From: Candidatus Nitrotoga arctica | GTDB lineage: Bacteria; Pseudomonadota; Gammaproteobacteria; Burkholderiales; Gallionellaceae | DNA length: 64,000 bases | Direction: 5' to 3' | Assembly (NCBI RefSeq): GCF_918378365.1 | Contig: NZ_OU912926.1 | Coordinates: forward strand, 2,108,001 to 2,172,000 | Part shown: piece after piece, positions 27,148 to 36,959 of the stretch | Numbering within the stretch: the stretch's first letter is position 1 | Layout: each line of letters opens with the position of its first letter | Translations under genes and position numbers: made by a program | The notes under the pieces: generated by a model | The model's input: the letters and a program-made list of their open reading frames with translations, nothing else | Database searches by the model: none | What the model was told of the DNA's origin: nothing

Positions 27148-28482
27148 ATGCGATCATTCAAACCTTCAAAGTTGCTGGTCGGCCTGCTGCTAGGCCTCGC
27201 CGGTGCCGCTCAAGCCCAACAACCCAGCGCACTTGAGGAGCAGGCTTACAGCCGCGCTGCCGCTGTGGAACCGAAGCTGATTAAATGGCGCCGCGATATT
27301 CACCAACATCCAGAATTGAGCGAACAGGAAACGCGCACCTCCAAACTGGTGGCTGACCACCTGCGCAAGCTCGGCATGGAGGTTCACACTGGTATCGCTC
27401 GCACCGGCGTGGTGGGCATACTCACGGGTGGCAAGCCTGGGCCTACCGTGGCACTACGCGCCGACATGGACGCGCTGCCGGTCAAGGAACCGGGAACCCT
27501 GCCGTTCGCCTCTAAAGCTCGCGGCATGTATCAGGGCAAAGAAGTGGACGTTATGCACGCCTGCGGTCACGATGCTCACACCGCCATGCTGATGGCCACC
27601 GCTGAAGTACTGGCTGGTATGCGCGAGAAACTGCCTGGCAAGGTGATGTTCATCTTCCAGCCGGCGGAAGAGGGATCGAGTCTGGTCATGCCAGGCCAGA
27701 ACAAACTTTGGGGTGCGCAACAGATGCTGAAAGAGGGAATGTTCGACAAACTCAAACCCGATGCCGTGTTTGCTGTACATGTCATGCCTGGGCGCTCAGG
27801 TGAGCTTAGCTGGCGCACCGGCGCGACCACTGCTAGCAGCGATGACCTGCATATCACCATCACCGGCAAGCAGGGCCATGGCGGCATGCCTTGGAACACC
27901 ATCGACCCGGTAGTGACTGCAGCCCAAGTGCTCACCGGCCTGCAGACTGTGGTGAGCCGCCGGACCAATCTGACGCAGTCGCCAGCGGTGGTCACTGTCG
28001 GCATGATCCAGGGCGGCAGCGCCCCCAACATTGTCCCGGCTCAAGTACAAATGGCAGGCACCATTCGTACCTACGACGAGAAGGTCCGAGCGCAGGTCGG
28101 CCGCGACGTGAAACTCAGCGCCGAGAAGATCGCCGAAAGCGCGGGGGCCAAGGCTGAGGTTTCGGTGGTGCCGGCTTACGGCACCACGATGAACGACGAA
28201 AAGCTCGCGGCGCAAATGGCTCCCGTGCTTGACCGGGCGGCCTCGGGCAAGGTGGCTACTAGCCCGCTGGTCGGTGCCTCCGAGGACTTCTCCTTCTTCG
28301 CCAGTCAAGTGCCCGGCCTATACTTCTTCCTTGGCGTAACTCCAGATGGCCAAGACCCGGCGACCGCCGCGCCTAACCATAATCCGAATTTCTTTGTGGA
28401 TGAAAGCGCGCTAGTCGTCGGAACACGGGCGCTGTCAGGGGTGACTATCCAGTTTCTGGAGACAGGGAAGAAGGGTGGATAG
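27148..28482 (+). CDS. Secreted M20 family amidohydrolase/peptidase
   Basis: I chose ATG at 27148 (aggag nine bases before), which starts a clear signal peptide, MRSFKPSKLLVGLLLGLAGA ending AQA. The mature enzyme has the M20D metal motifs: ALRADMDALPV, HACGHDAHTAMLM, FQPAEEGSS, a lid-domain histidine in GHGGMPWNTIDPV, and GASEDFSFF near the end. The family hydrolyses N-acyl amino acids, hippurate-like amides or peptides, here in the periplasm. Codon use is GC-rich. It appears single and intact. Confidence 0.85.
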   Translation: MRSFKPSKLLVGLLLGLAGAAQAQQPSALEEQAYSRAAAVEPKLIKWRRDIHQHPELSEQETRTSKLVADHLRKLGMEVHTGIARTGVVGILTGGKPGPTVALRADMDALPVKEPGTLPFASKARGMYQGKEVDVMHACGHDAHTAMLMATAEVLAGMREKLPGKVMFIFQPAEEGSSLVMPGQNKLWGAQQMLKEGMFDKLKPDAVFAVHVMPGRSGELSWRTGATTASSDDLHITITGKQGHGGMPWNTIDPVVTAAQVLTGLQTVVSRRTNLTQSPAVVTVGMIQGGSAPNIVPAQVQMAGTIRTYDEKVRAQVGRDVKLSAEKIAESAGAKAEVSVVPAYGTTMNDEKLAAQMAPVLDRAASGKVATSPLVGASEDFSFFASQVPGLYFFLGVTPDGQDPATAAPNHNPNFFVDESALVVGTRALSGVTIQFLETGKKGG

Positions 28483-28668
28483 TCGCGAGCGCTCAATTGC
28501 GCTTGGTACTCTCTGTTTCACCTCTCACCTCCGTTTCAAGTTTAACAAAACGTTGGTGTCCACTTTCCCCAGCCTACCTCACCCTTCTATCTCCTATATT
28601 ACTGACTTATGAGTAATTGGTTCAACTTAACGATCCAGATCCAATGGACTCTCACCAACCAAAACCGT

Positions 28669-29556
28669 TCACTTGGATACGCCTGACGAAACGACATCCA
28701 TCGCCGTTTGGATGAATGCCTGCACCTTGGGCGATGCATATTTTCGGCTCGGGTAGACGAAATAGAACGCGCCTGCCCCCATCGATTTCCATTGCGGAAG
28801 AACGGGTACAAGCGTGCCGGCTTCTACCGCATCTGCGGACAGGAAGTCAGGCAGCCAGCTGATTCCTTCGCCAAGAATGGTCAGTGCTTTGATGGTTTCG
28901 AGATCGTCGGCTAGGATGCGGCTGACGACCGGTACATCTACTTCTGACTTGCCGTTCGTGAGCTGCAGTACGTCGACTCCCTTACGCCCGACGAACGACG
29001 CCTTGACCAATTCCTTGGGATGAGTGAACTTGCCGAATCCTTGGATATAGGCCGGGGAAGCCCAAAGATTGGCGCGCAAGTCAATAAAGCGTTTCGCGAT
29101 CATTGACGAGTCTTTCAGCATGCCGGCACGGATAGCTAAATCAACGCCTTCTCCGACCAGATCGGTTACCCGGTTTGAAATCAGCAACTCAATGGTGATC
29201 TCAGGATACTTCGCCAGATAGGCACGCGTAATGCGAGGAAGCACCATATGCCCTATATCGACAGGGGCGGTGACTTTGAGTACGCCAGTCGGCTTGCCTT
29301 GCGACGATAGCAGGGCAGCCTCCCCGAGTTCTACTTCCCGAACGGCATTCGCGCAATGATGAAAGTATTTCTCACCAGCTTCCGTCACATGCAATTTACG
29401 AGTGGTGCGGTGGATCAGGTTCACCCCCAGTCGTTTTTCCAGCGCGGCAAGCTTAGCGCTGACCGTCGTCTTGGGCATGTTCAGCAGTCTTGCCGCATTG
29501 GAAAGACTACCTGATTCCACGACTTTCACGAATACAGCAATTGCATCGAGATCCAT
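28669..29556 (-). CDS. LysR-family transcriptional regulator
   Basis: ATG at 29556 (MDLDAIAVFVKVVESGSLSN) is the usual LysR start; an ATG 33 bases further out is less likely. The winged helix-turn-helix has NMPKTTVSAKLAALEKRLGV. The effector domain follows to residue 295. It is transcribed away from the reductase-doxX-dioxygenase operon, which it most likely controls. The 153-bp gap between them should hold its binding site. Confidence 0.85.
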   Translation of the reverse strand: MDLDAIAVFVKVVESGSLSNAARLLNMPKTTVSAKLAALEKRLGVNLIHRTTRKLHVTEAGEKYFHHCANAVREVELGEAALLSSQGKPTGVLKVTAPVDIGHMVLPRITRAYLAKYPEITIELLISNRVTDLVGEGVDLAIRAGMLKDSSMIAKRFIDLRANLWASPAYIQGFGKFTHPKELVKASFVGRKGVDVLQLTNGKSEVDVPVVSRILADDLETIKALTILGEGISWLPDFLSADAVEAGTLVPVLPQWKSMGAGAFYFVYPSRKYASPKVQAFIQTAMDVVSSGVSK

Positions 29557-29709
29557 ATGATTGTCCAAAATTATGCACAGTGATTCCAAACTTTACCATC
29601 TAGTGCATGATCAAACAAACGCCTATAGTACTTCCATCAACACGCGCATCAAGGAAATCGGTCTAATGCGTAGTAGCGTTGAAGGCAACTCATATAACAA
29701 GGAGCAGTC

Positions 29710-30285
29710 ATGAAACAGAAAATAGCTATCATCGGAACTGGAAACGTCGGCAGCGCCCTCAAAAAGGGCCTTACACGAGCTGGATATGAAGTTCGATCCA
29801 CCAAGAAAGATCAAGTCGTTGCGGACGCTTCCTGGGCCGATGTCATCATGCTTGCAGTCCCATTTGGTGCGATCCAGGATGTGGCGAGCGAGTTGAAAAC
29901 GGCAGCTGACGGCAAAACTGTCGTAGACGTGACCAATGCGCTAACGCCAGATATGCAGCTTGCTATCGGATTTACGACGAGCGGCGCCGAGGAACTGCAA
30001 AAAACGCTTCCACGCGCGCATGTGGTCAAGAGCTTCAATACCGTCTTTGCTCAGCACATGAGCGAAGGATCAGTTGCAGGGCAACAGCTAAGCGTGTTCG
30101 CCGCGGGGGATGACGAAGCGGCACGCAAGGCGGTACTTGAATTGGGTAAAGCGATCGGTTTTGACGCGATTGATGGTGGGCCATTGCAAAACGCCCGGAG
30201 CTTGGAAGCACTCGGCTACTTCAATATCCAACTTGGCTATGTGCTCGGCAACGGGACGAACATCGGCTTCAAGCTGGTGCATTGA
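29710..30285 (+). CDS. NAD(P)-binding F420-reductase-like oxidoreductase
   Basis: A 191-residue protein opening MKQKIAIIGTGNVGSALKKG, a Rossmann GxGxxG. VVDVTNALTP and VVKSFNTVFAQHM are typical of the NADPH-dependent F420 reductase/YrpG-like family. In proteobacteria without F420 these are thought to reduce other flavin-like or quinone substrates. aaggagcag lies before the ATG. It is first gene of the LysR-divergent operon. Confidence 0.8.
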   Translation: MKQKIAIIGTGNVGSALKKGLTRAGYEVRSTKKDQVVADASWADVIMLAVPFGAIQDVASELKTAADGKTVVDVTNALTPDMQLAIGFTTSGAEELQKTLPRAHVVKSFNTVFAQHMSEGSVAGQQLSVFAAGDDEAARKAVLELGKAIGFDAIDGGPLQNARSLEALGYFNIQLGYVLGNGTNIGFKLVH

Positions 30286-30373
30286 AAAGAGAGTAACGGT
30301 GCTTGCGCAGAGGCGTAACAAGCACCGACTACTCGATAGAACTAAAGAAAAATCATCATTTACGGAGCGAATC

Positions 30374-30778
30374 ATGAAACTCGAACAGAAATTTATTAAT
30401 ACGTGGTCTCCACGTCTATTGGCCGTGTTACGCATTGTGACAGGTCTCCTTTTTCTCGAGCATGGAACCGCCAAGCTTCTAGGTTTGCCGCACGTCGCCA
30501 TGTTTGACGGATTGCAGCTGCTTTCCCTTATGGGACTGGCAGGAGTATTAGAACTGGGCGGAGGTTTGCTGATTGTTCTGGGGCTATTTACGAGGCCGGT
30601 TGCTTTCATTTTATCTGGCATGATGGCGGTGGCCTATTTCATGGCCCATGCCCCGCAAGCGTTTTTGCCGCTTGTGAATCAAGGCGAACTTGCGGTGCTG
30701 TATTGCTTCGTTTTCCTCTACCTGTTCATTGCTGGCCCTGGCGCGTTTAGCATTGATTCAGCGCACAAAAGTACATAG
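30374..30778 (+). CDS. DoxX family membrane protein
   Basis: ATG at 30374 (MKLEQKFINTWSPRLLAVLR) is preferred over a longer upstream frame because it begins the conserved part and has cggagcg upstream. The 134-residue protein has four membrane segments, FLEHGTAKLLGLPHVAMFD, and a conserved APQAFLPLVNQGELAVLYCF. DoxX proteins associate with redox enzymes. It lies between reductase and dioxygenase genes. Confidence 0.85.
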   Translation: MKLEQKFINTWSPRLLAVLRIVTGLLFLEHGTAKLLGLPHVAMFDGLQLLSLMGLAGVLELGGGLLIVLGLFTRPVAFILSGMMAVAYFMAHAPQAFLPLVNQGELAVLYCFVFLYLFIAGPGAFSIDSAHKST

Positions 30779-30787
30779 GAGATACTC

Positions 30788-31591
30788 ATGACTAAGATGC
30801 CCGTTTACTTTTTGTCTCATGGTGGTGGCCCCTGGCCCTATGTCGAAAGCATGAGACAGCAGTTCTCCAAGACTGAACGCGAGTTTAAGGCGCTTCCAAA
30901 TCGTCTGCCGGCAACGCCAAAAGCAGTGTTAGTGATTACCGGCCACTGGGAAGCGGAACAATTCACCGTTTCGACGGCAGAGCGTCCGCCCATGGTTTAC
31001 GACTACTCTGGATTCCCTGAGCACACTTATCACATACAGTACCCTGCGCCGGGCTCGCCAGAGCTCGCTTCAAGAGTGAAAAGTTTATTGTCGAATGCCG
31101 GCATTTCGGCAAAGGAAGACTCCGGCCGTGGTTTTGATCATGGGACATTTGTTCCACTTGCACTAATGTACCCGAACGCAGATGTGCCGATTGTCATGTT
31201 ATCGCTTAAATCTGATTATGACCCGCAGGAACATATTCGCGTTGGTCAGGCGCTTCTGCCTTTGCGTGACGAGGGTGTGCTGATTATCGGCAGTGGCTTG
31301 ACCTACCACAACATGCGAGGTTTCGGCCGAGATGAATCCACGCCGATTGCCGAAGCATTTGAAAACTACCTGAACAATGCGATTGAACAAAGCGATGCTA
31401 AGGTAAGAAATGCCATGCTGGCGAAATGGGAAACCATACCGGGTGCACGATTGGCACACCCGCGTGAAGACCACTTGATTCCGCTCATGGTCGTTGCCGG
31501 CGCGGCGGGGAATGATATAGGGCGACCAGTGTTTGTAGACCACGTGATGAAAGTTCCAATGGCATCTTATGAGTTTGGGCGCGGCGCATAA
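30788..31591 (+). CDS. LigB-type extradiol ring-cleavage dioxygenase (DODA family)
   Basis: A 267-residue protein. Iron or zinc ligands are in FLSHGGGPWP, ITGHWEAEQF, GRGFDHGTFVPL and a C-terminal AHPREDHLIPLMVVAGAA. The family includes YgiD and 4,5-DOPA dioxygenase and opens catecholic rings. It follows doxX by 9 bp with aggagatactc as ribosome-binding site. Together with its regulator this suggests response to aromatic or quinone compounds. Confidence 0.87.
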   Translation: MTKMPVYFLSHGGGPWPYVESMRQQFSKTEREFKALPNRLPATPKAVLVITGHWEAEQFTVSTAERPPMVYDYSGFPEHTYHIQYPAPGSPELASRVKSLLSNAGISAKEDSGRGFDHGTFVPLALMYPNADVPIVMLSLKSDYDPQEHIRVGQALLPLRDEGVLIIGSGLTYHNMRGFGRDESTPIAEAFENYLNNAIEQSDAKVRNAMLAKWETIPGARLAHPREDHLIPLMVVAGAAGNDIGRPVFVDHVMKVPMASYEFGRGA

Positions 31592-31642
31592 GGAAACGCA
31601 AGTTTGCGCATAGCTTCCGCTAACTGAAAAAGGAGTTCTAAA

Positions 31643-32203
31643 ATGAAAAAGTATATTTCCACTTTGCTGTTGTCAGTCGCTGCACTTACTGGATGCGCTA
31701 CATCCTCGACCCAAACATCTGCTGACATCGATTTGATGAAGCATCAGTTGGCTGATATTAAAAACACCAAGCAACTTGAAAAGACAAATCTCGAAAACTT
31801 CGATGATTTGGACTTCAATGTCTATAGCGGCCAAAAATGGGATCAGTTCTATAAGAGCCACGGCAAAGACATCGTCGTTCACTATCCGGATGGCAGTGTG
31901 ACAAAAGGGCTGGACTCTCACATCGAGCAACTTAAACCGATGTTTGTATTTGCACCTGATACCCATATTAACGAGCATCCAATTCGCATTGCATCCGGAG
32001 AGTGGACGGCAGTCCAGGGTGAGTTGATTGGAACCTTTACTCGTCCCATGCCGATCGGAAACGAGAAGACGATTGCGCCTACCGGTAAGACGTTCAAGCT
32101 CACAATGGTGACCATTGGGCATTGGAAAAACGGTGTCATGGACGAAGAATGGTTAGCGTGGGACAACCAATCCTTCATGAAGCAAATCGGGTTGGCTCAA
32201 TAA
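31643..32203 (+). CDS. NTF2/SnoaL-like lipoprotein
   Basis: A lipoprotein signal MKKYISTLLLSVAALTGC is followed by a coiled segment and an NTF2-like cone domain (FYKSHGKDIVVHYPDGS, GTFTRPMPIGNEKT, MDEEWLAWDNQSFMKQIG). Proteins of this type resemble SnoaL ester cyclases. ggagttct precedes the start. It is likely the last gene of the LysR-linked operon, acting at the outer or inner membrane surface. Confidence 0.75.
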   Translation: MKKYISTLLLSVAALTGCATSSTQTSADIDLMKHQLADIKNTKQLEKTNLENFDDLDFNVYSGQKWDQFYKSHGKDIVVHYPDGSVTKGLDSHIEQLKPMFVFAPDTHINEHPIRIASGEWTAVQGELIGTFTRPMPIGNEKTIAPTGKTFKLTMVTIGHWKNGVMDEEWLAWDNQSFMKQIGLAQ

Positions 32204-32224
32204 AGCATCGGGTTGGTTCAATAA
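32182..32224 (+). repeat. Tandem duplication at the end of the lipoprotein gene
   Basis: atcgggttggctcaataa and atcgggttggttcaataa stand 21 bp apart, the first ending in the stop codon. It looks like a recent slippage. Confidence 0.6.
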
Positions 32225-32428
32225 GCGATAAACATGGTGCAGCGCGTATTGGTGTGACAGCTGGGGCTGACGGCATCGGAAAAGAGACCACCGTCGTGCG
32301 CCTTGTGCTTTTATGCGGACTCGTGCCCGAAGGAGACTCAAGCTGCACAACGGTGAGTCAACCGGTTCAGCAATCAAGCTCTTGTCCACTGGCTTGACTA
32401 CTGAAGTTTGAACGAAATTAAAGATATT
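32225..32428. other. Spacer at the boundary to the GC-rich block
   Basis: No gene is recognised. Composition rises to high GC from 32430 onward. Confidence 0.35.
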
Positions 32429-32439
32429 AGGAGAATGCC

Positions 32440-32955
32440 ATGCCCCTGTCTCGCAAGATCAGCCGCGTCGTGACGGTTCCGCCGATCGGGCCCGGATTCG
32501 CGGGGCCCGCGCACACCGCCGCTGCGGTGATTCCCCCGGGTGACTTCGAAGCGACCGACCCCTTCTTCCTGATGATGGACGACCGCATCAGCGTAGCTGG
32601 TCAGATGGGCGGCGAGCACCCACATGCCGGACTGGAGACGGTAACTTTCATGCTCAGCGGCACGATGGAGGACCTGGGTGGAAAGCTCCTCGAAGGCGAC
32701 GTGGAATGGATGACTGCGGGCCGGGGCATCATTCACGCGGAGAAAGCGGTCGTCTCGGAAGGCATGCGCCTCCTGCAATTGTGGGTAGTCCTGCCGGAGA
32801 ACCAACGGCACATTGCGCCTCGCGTCCAGCTGCTCGCCCGAGATCGAATGCCGGTACGGCAAGAGCCTGGGAGCGAGGCCCGGCTCTATAGTGGGCGCTC
32901 GGGCGGGCTAGAGGCTGCCACGATCAATGCGATCCCTGTTACGTCGATTGACATC
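32440..32955 (+). pseudogene. Pirin family protein, truncated first copy
   Basis: It begins MPLSRKISRVVTVPPIGPGF and contains the pirin metal motifs GEHPHAGLETVTF and AGRGIIHAEKA. It is nearly identical to 34748-35263. At about 32945 similarity ends and the frame runs through unrelated sequence into the glycosidase gene, so the second cupin domain is lost. The 5' end, including aggagaatgcc, is kept, so a half-protein of about 170 residues could still be made. Confidence 0.75.
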
Positions 32956-33052
32956 AGAAACGTTCAAGCGCCAAATGAACAGGACTTTGCCGACGTGGGT
33001 CGCTTGTTGACGCAGTCGACTACTCCGAATCACCCAATTTTTAGGAGACTTT

Positions 33053-34678
33053 ATGAGAACAGGTTTGCGACCAGTGTCGTCTTTCCCGCTTCTAATCGGG
33101 AGTGTGATCATGGCAGTCATGCCGGCAGGCGCGCAGGAGCCGCAACGCGGGGCTCCCGCGGTTCAACCAGGCAGATTGACTCGGGTCGGGACGATCGACG
33201 AGCGCTTCCAGTCCTATAACGTCGAGATGCTGGAGGTGACCGGCGGCAAATTCTGGAAGCCGTACAAGGAGATTGGGAAGCCGGCGGCGCAACCCTCCGC
33301 GGCGTCAGGCAGGGAGGCCCAGAGCGGCGATACGCCGGCCGGAATGAGCGCCGACCTCTACCAGCATCGCCCACCGCTCGCCCTTACCAACCGGCGACTG
33401 CGCGCCATGGCTCGGGCGCTCGGTCCAGCCTACATGCGGATCAGCGGCACCTGGGCCAACACGACCTATTTCGCCGATACGGACACGCCGCCCAAGAACC
33501 CACCCCAGGGTTATGGCAGCGTGCTCACGCGCCAGCAGTGGTTGGGGGCGATCGACTTTTCACGCGCGGTAGACGCGCCTATTGTCACGTCGATGCCGAT
33601 CGGAACAGGCACGCGCGGGGCGGACGGGCTCTGGCGGCCCGACCAGGCCCGCCGCTGGCTTGCCTTCACCAAGGCAAATGGCGGAACGATCGCCGCGGCC
33701 GAGTTCTTCAACGAGCCCACGATGGCTTCGATGGGCGGCGCTCCCAAAGGCTATGACGCAGCGGCGTTCGGACGTGACTTCCGCGGATTCGAGCCTTTCA
33801 TGCGAAAGGAGTACCCGGGCACCAAGCTTCTCGGCCCCGGGTCCGTTGGAGAGGCGAACGCTGATTGGGCCGTCGCCGCGGGCGGATACGGGAACATGGA
33901 GGTGCTGCCCGCGGCCGAGCTCGCTGCTTCGACGAGGAACGCCGACGCCTTCTCCTACCACCACTATGGAGCGGTCTCGCAGCGATGCGCGGCCATGGGC
34001 CAGCAGACCAGCGCCGACCAGGCGCTATCCGAGGACTGGCTCGGCCGCACCGACCAGACGCTCGCTTTCTATCGCGGCGTGCGCGACAAGGCCATGCCGG
34101 GCAAGCATTTCTGGAACACGGAGACGGCGGACACGGCCTGCGGCGGCAATCCTTGGGCCGGCACCTTCCTGGACACTTTTCGCTACCTCGACCAACTCGG
34201 CCGGCTCGCTCGTCAGGAGGTGGACGTCGTCATGCACAACACGCTGGTCGCCAGCGATTACGGACTCCTGGACGAAAACAGCTTCGCGCCCAAGCCCAAG
34301 TTCTGGGGCGCCTTGCTGTGGCGCAAACTGATGGGAACCACCGTGCTCGACTCGGGCGTTCCGATCGCTGCCGGCCTCCATGTCTATGCACACTGCCTAC
34401 GCGTGGTGCCGTCCGGGGTCGCGCTGATGGTGATCAATACCGACAAGAACATGGCTGGCGCGATGAACGTTCCGGCCCCGGCGTTGCGCTACACGCTGCG
34501 CGCGACGGAGCTGCAGGGCACCCATGTCGAATTGAACGGCAAGGTGCTCGAGCTCGGACACAATGACGCGCTGCCCGCGCTTACCGGGATCCCTATTCCC
34601 GCCGGGGACGTTTCGTTCGAGCCGGCGTCGATCACGTTTTTGGCGCTTCCGAATGCGTCCAATGACGCTTGCCGCTAG
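33053..34678 (+). CDS. GH79-like glycoside hydrolase (heparanase/beta-glucuronidase family)
   Basis: A 541-residue secreted protein with signal peptide ending near PAGAQ. It shows clan-A catalysis: AAAEFFNEPTM with the acid/base E221, and HFWNTETADTACGG with the probable nucleophile E357. ISGTWANTTYFADTD and YHHYGAVSQRC are typical of heparanase-like enzymes, and the C-terminal beta domain (VALMVINTDKN, TLRATELQGTHVELNG) fits. It would remove uronic acids from polysaccharides. Cagg/aggagactt precedes the ATG. It lies between the two pirin copies. Confidence 0.75.
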   Translation: MRTGLRPVSSFPLLIGSVIMAVMPAGAQEPQRGAPAVQPGRLTRVGTIDERFQSYNVEMLEVTGGKFWKPYKEIGKPAAQPSAASGREAQSGDTPAGMSADLYQHRPPLALTNRRLRAMARALGPAYMRISGTWANTTYFADTDTPPKNPPQGYGSVLTRQQWLGAIDFSRAVDAPIVTSMPIGTGTRGADGLWRPDQARRWLAFTKANGGTIAAAEFFNEPTMASMGGAPKGYDAAAFGRDFRGFEPFMRKEYPGTKLLGPGSVGEANADWAVAAGGYGNMEVLPAAELAASTRNADAFSYHHYGAVSQRCAAMGQQTSADQALSEDWLGRTDQTLAFYRGVRDKAMPGKHFWNTETADTACGGNPWAGTFLDTFRYLDQLGRLARQEVDVVMHNTLVASDYGLLDENSFAPKPKFWGALLWRKLMGTTVLDSGVPIAAGLHVYAHCLRVVPSGVALMVINTDKNMAGAMNVPAPALRYTLRATELQGTHVELNGKVLELGHNDALPALTGIPIPAGDVSFEPASITFLALPNASNDACR

Positions 34679-34747
34679 CTAAGCTAAACCCAATCAGGAT
34701 CCCCCAGCTACTGCCACGGGCCCCTGGGCATCTACAAGGAGAATGCC

Positions 34748-35608
34748 ATGCCCCTGTCTCGCAAGATCAGCCGCGTCGTGACGGTTCCGCCGATCGGGCC
34801 CGGATTCGCGGGGCCCGCGCACACCGCCGCTGCGGTGATTCCCCCGGGTGACTTCGAAGTGACCGATCCCTTCTTCCTGATGATGGACGACCGCATCAGC
34901 GTAGCTGGTCAGATGGGCGGCGAGCATCCACATGCCGGACTGGAGACGGTAACTTTCATACTCAGCGGCACTATGGAGGACTTGGGTGGAAAGCTCCTCG
35001 AAGGCGACGTGGAATGGATGACTGCGGGCCGCGGCATCATTCACGCGGAGAAAGCGGTAGTCTCGGAAGGCATGCGCCTCCTGCAATTGTGGGTGGTTCT
35101 GCCGGAGAACCAACGGCACATTGCGCCTCGCGTCCAGCTACTTGCCCGAGATCGAATGCCGGTACGGCAAGAGCCTGGGGTCGAGGCCCGACTCTACAGT
35201 GGGCGCTCGGGCGGGCTGGAGGCTGCCACGATCAATGCGGTCCCTATTACGCTGCTGGACATTCGACTGCAGGCAGGTGCCTCTTTCGGACAGGAGCTCC
35301 CTTCGTCCTATAACGGGTTCCTCTTTGTCTTGGAGGGCGCCCTGACCGCTGGCGATCCATCGGTGGGGATCGCCGCGGGTCAAGTGGGCTGGTTGGATCG
35401 GGTGTCGAAAGTCGGCGACAGCATCCTCAACATCCGCTCCGGCATGGACGCCACTCGAGTCCTGCTCTACGCAGGTGCGCCTCAGAACATCACCCTCGCA
35501 TCGCGCGGCCCCTTCATTGCAGGGTCGGAGGCCGAGCTATCCCAATATTTTGCTGAGTTTCATCGCGGAGGGTTCGCTCGGGCGAGCGCCATGCGAATAC
35601 GATCCTGA
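34748..35608 (+). CDS. Pirin family protein (second, complete copy)
   Basis: A 286-residue bicupin. Metal ligands HPHAGLETVTF and GIIHAEKAVV are in the N-terminal cupin; the C-terminal cupin includes ELPSSYNGFLFVLEGALTAG. Pirins are Fe(II) proteins, some with quercetinase activity, others regulatory. It shares about 520 bp with the truncated copy at 32440, differing at scattered third positions, so the duplication is not recent. Confidence 0.88.
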   Translation: MPLSRKISRVVTVPPIGPGFAGPAHTAAAVIPPGDFEVTDPFFLMMDDRISVAGQMGGEHPHAGLETVTFILSGTMEDLGGKLLEGDVEWMTAGRGIIHAEKAVVSEGMRLLQLWVVLPENQRHIAPRVQLLARDRMPVRQEPGVEARLYSGRSGGLEAATINAVPITLLDIRLQAGASFGQELPSSYNGFLFVLEGALTAGDPSVGIAAGQVGWLDRVSKVGDSILNIRSGMDATRVLLYAGAPQNITLASRGPFIAGSEAELSQYFAEFHRGGFARASAMRIRS

Positions 35609-35669
35609 CGCGCGGCGCTCGATGGACGCTGTTTTGGGTCCCATGCAGGAAAAAAATGGAGATATTTCG

Positions 35670-36861
35670 ATGAATCGTTCACGCAGGAAATGATGCAATG
35701 GGCAAGCGCTGGCCTTGCAACCGCCGCGCTGGGGACGCCGCGCACTTTGCTCGTGCAATTGCTCGAGGAGGCCAGGACCGCGGCCCTGACGCTCGTCCGC
35801 AAGGGTGTCGATCGCGAGCTCAACGTCATCAACATCGACCTGCTCGAGCTGGAGGCGAAGAAGGTCTACACCGATGCGGTCTATGCCTTTGTCGCGAACG
35901 GGTCCGGAAAGAACTGGACACTCAACGAGAATCAACGGGCGTGGGGCGATTGGGCCTTCACGCCGCACCGCATGGGCGGTGTCGTGCGCGACAGGATCGA
36001 CACTCCGTAACGCTGCTGGGAGAGAAACTCCCTCATCCCATTCTGATTACACTCTTTGGCAGCCATGGCCTGCACCATCCGGCGGGCGAAGTGGCCACTG
36101 CGCAAGGCGCAGCCAAGTCGGGGGCGTGTCGAGCGCATCGACTCAGTCCATGGAGGAAATCGTCAAGGCGTCGGCATCCCCCAAGTGGTTCCAGATGTAC
36201 CTCAACGTCGACGAGGGGCTCTCGCGCGAGATCCTGCAACGCGCGCGCGCCGCGGGATACAAGGCGATCATCCACACCGTCGATGCCATTGGACAAGGTT
36301 CCTCGGACGAATACATTCGCCACAATTAAGGCGCGGCCCTGGTTGCCCTATGGAAATTTCAAGGCCGGCAGCGCCAATACCTTCAAGACCAATCTCACCT
36401 GGAAGGACACCGAAATGATCCGCCAGGTCACCGGGCTGCCGGTCGTAGTAAAGGGCATCACCCGCCCTGAAGACGCGGTGGCCGCGATCAAAGCGGGCGC
36501 CGCGGCGATCCAGGTTTCCAATCACGGAGGGAGGGCGCTCGACGGCACGCCGGCGAGCATCACCGTCCTGCCCAGGATCGCCGACGCCGTGAAAGGCGAC
36601 GTTCCAATCATCCTCGACAGTGGTATCCGGCGCGGTACGGACATCGTGAAAGCGCTCGCGCTCGGAGCCAGCGCAGTCGTCGTTGGCCGGCCCGTAATGT
36701 ACGCGCTCGTTCTTGGCGGCGCCTCGGGCGCGGATAGCGTCATCAAATTCCTGCGCGAGGAGCTAGTCGACTCGATGCTGCATTGCGGCGTGTCGAGGTG
36801 CGCGGATTTGAACCGAACGCACATTGCATCGACACTTAGGGCTGGACGTGACGTCTTGTGA
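35670..36861 (+). pseudogene. FMN-dependent alpha-hydroxy-acid (lactate) oxidase, multiple frameshifts
   Basis: A family-like protein can be followed through three frames. MNRSRR at 35670 (twin-arginine-like start) passes, after a shift near 35690, to MMQWASAGLATAALGTP and VINIDLLELEAKKVYTDA. Near 36005 it moves to VTLLGEKLPHPILIT and GAAKSGA, near 36120 to VSSASTQSMEEIVKASAS and KWFQMYLNVDEGLSREILQ, and near 36325 to RPWLPYGNFKAG. It then continues TGLPVVVKGITRPEDA, QVSNHGGRALDG, ILDSGIRRGTDIVKALALGA. FMN-binding and active-site segments remain but the gene cannot be translated whole. Confidence 0.8.
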
Positions 36862-36959
36862 TGAGGTCGTGATCCAGCAGAAGGGGCCCGGGGCTGCTGG
36901 CTACATTGATCCGCAGGCAGCCGGTGCCGGGGAATGCCCATGACTGATGCGAACCTGAA

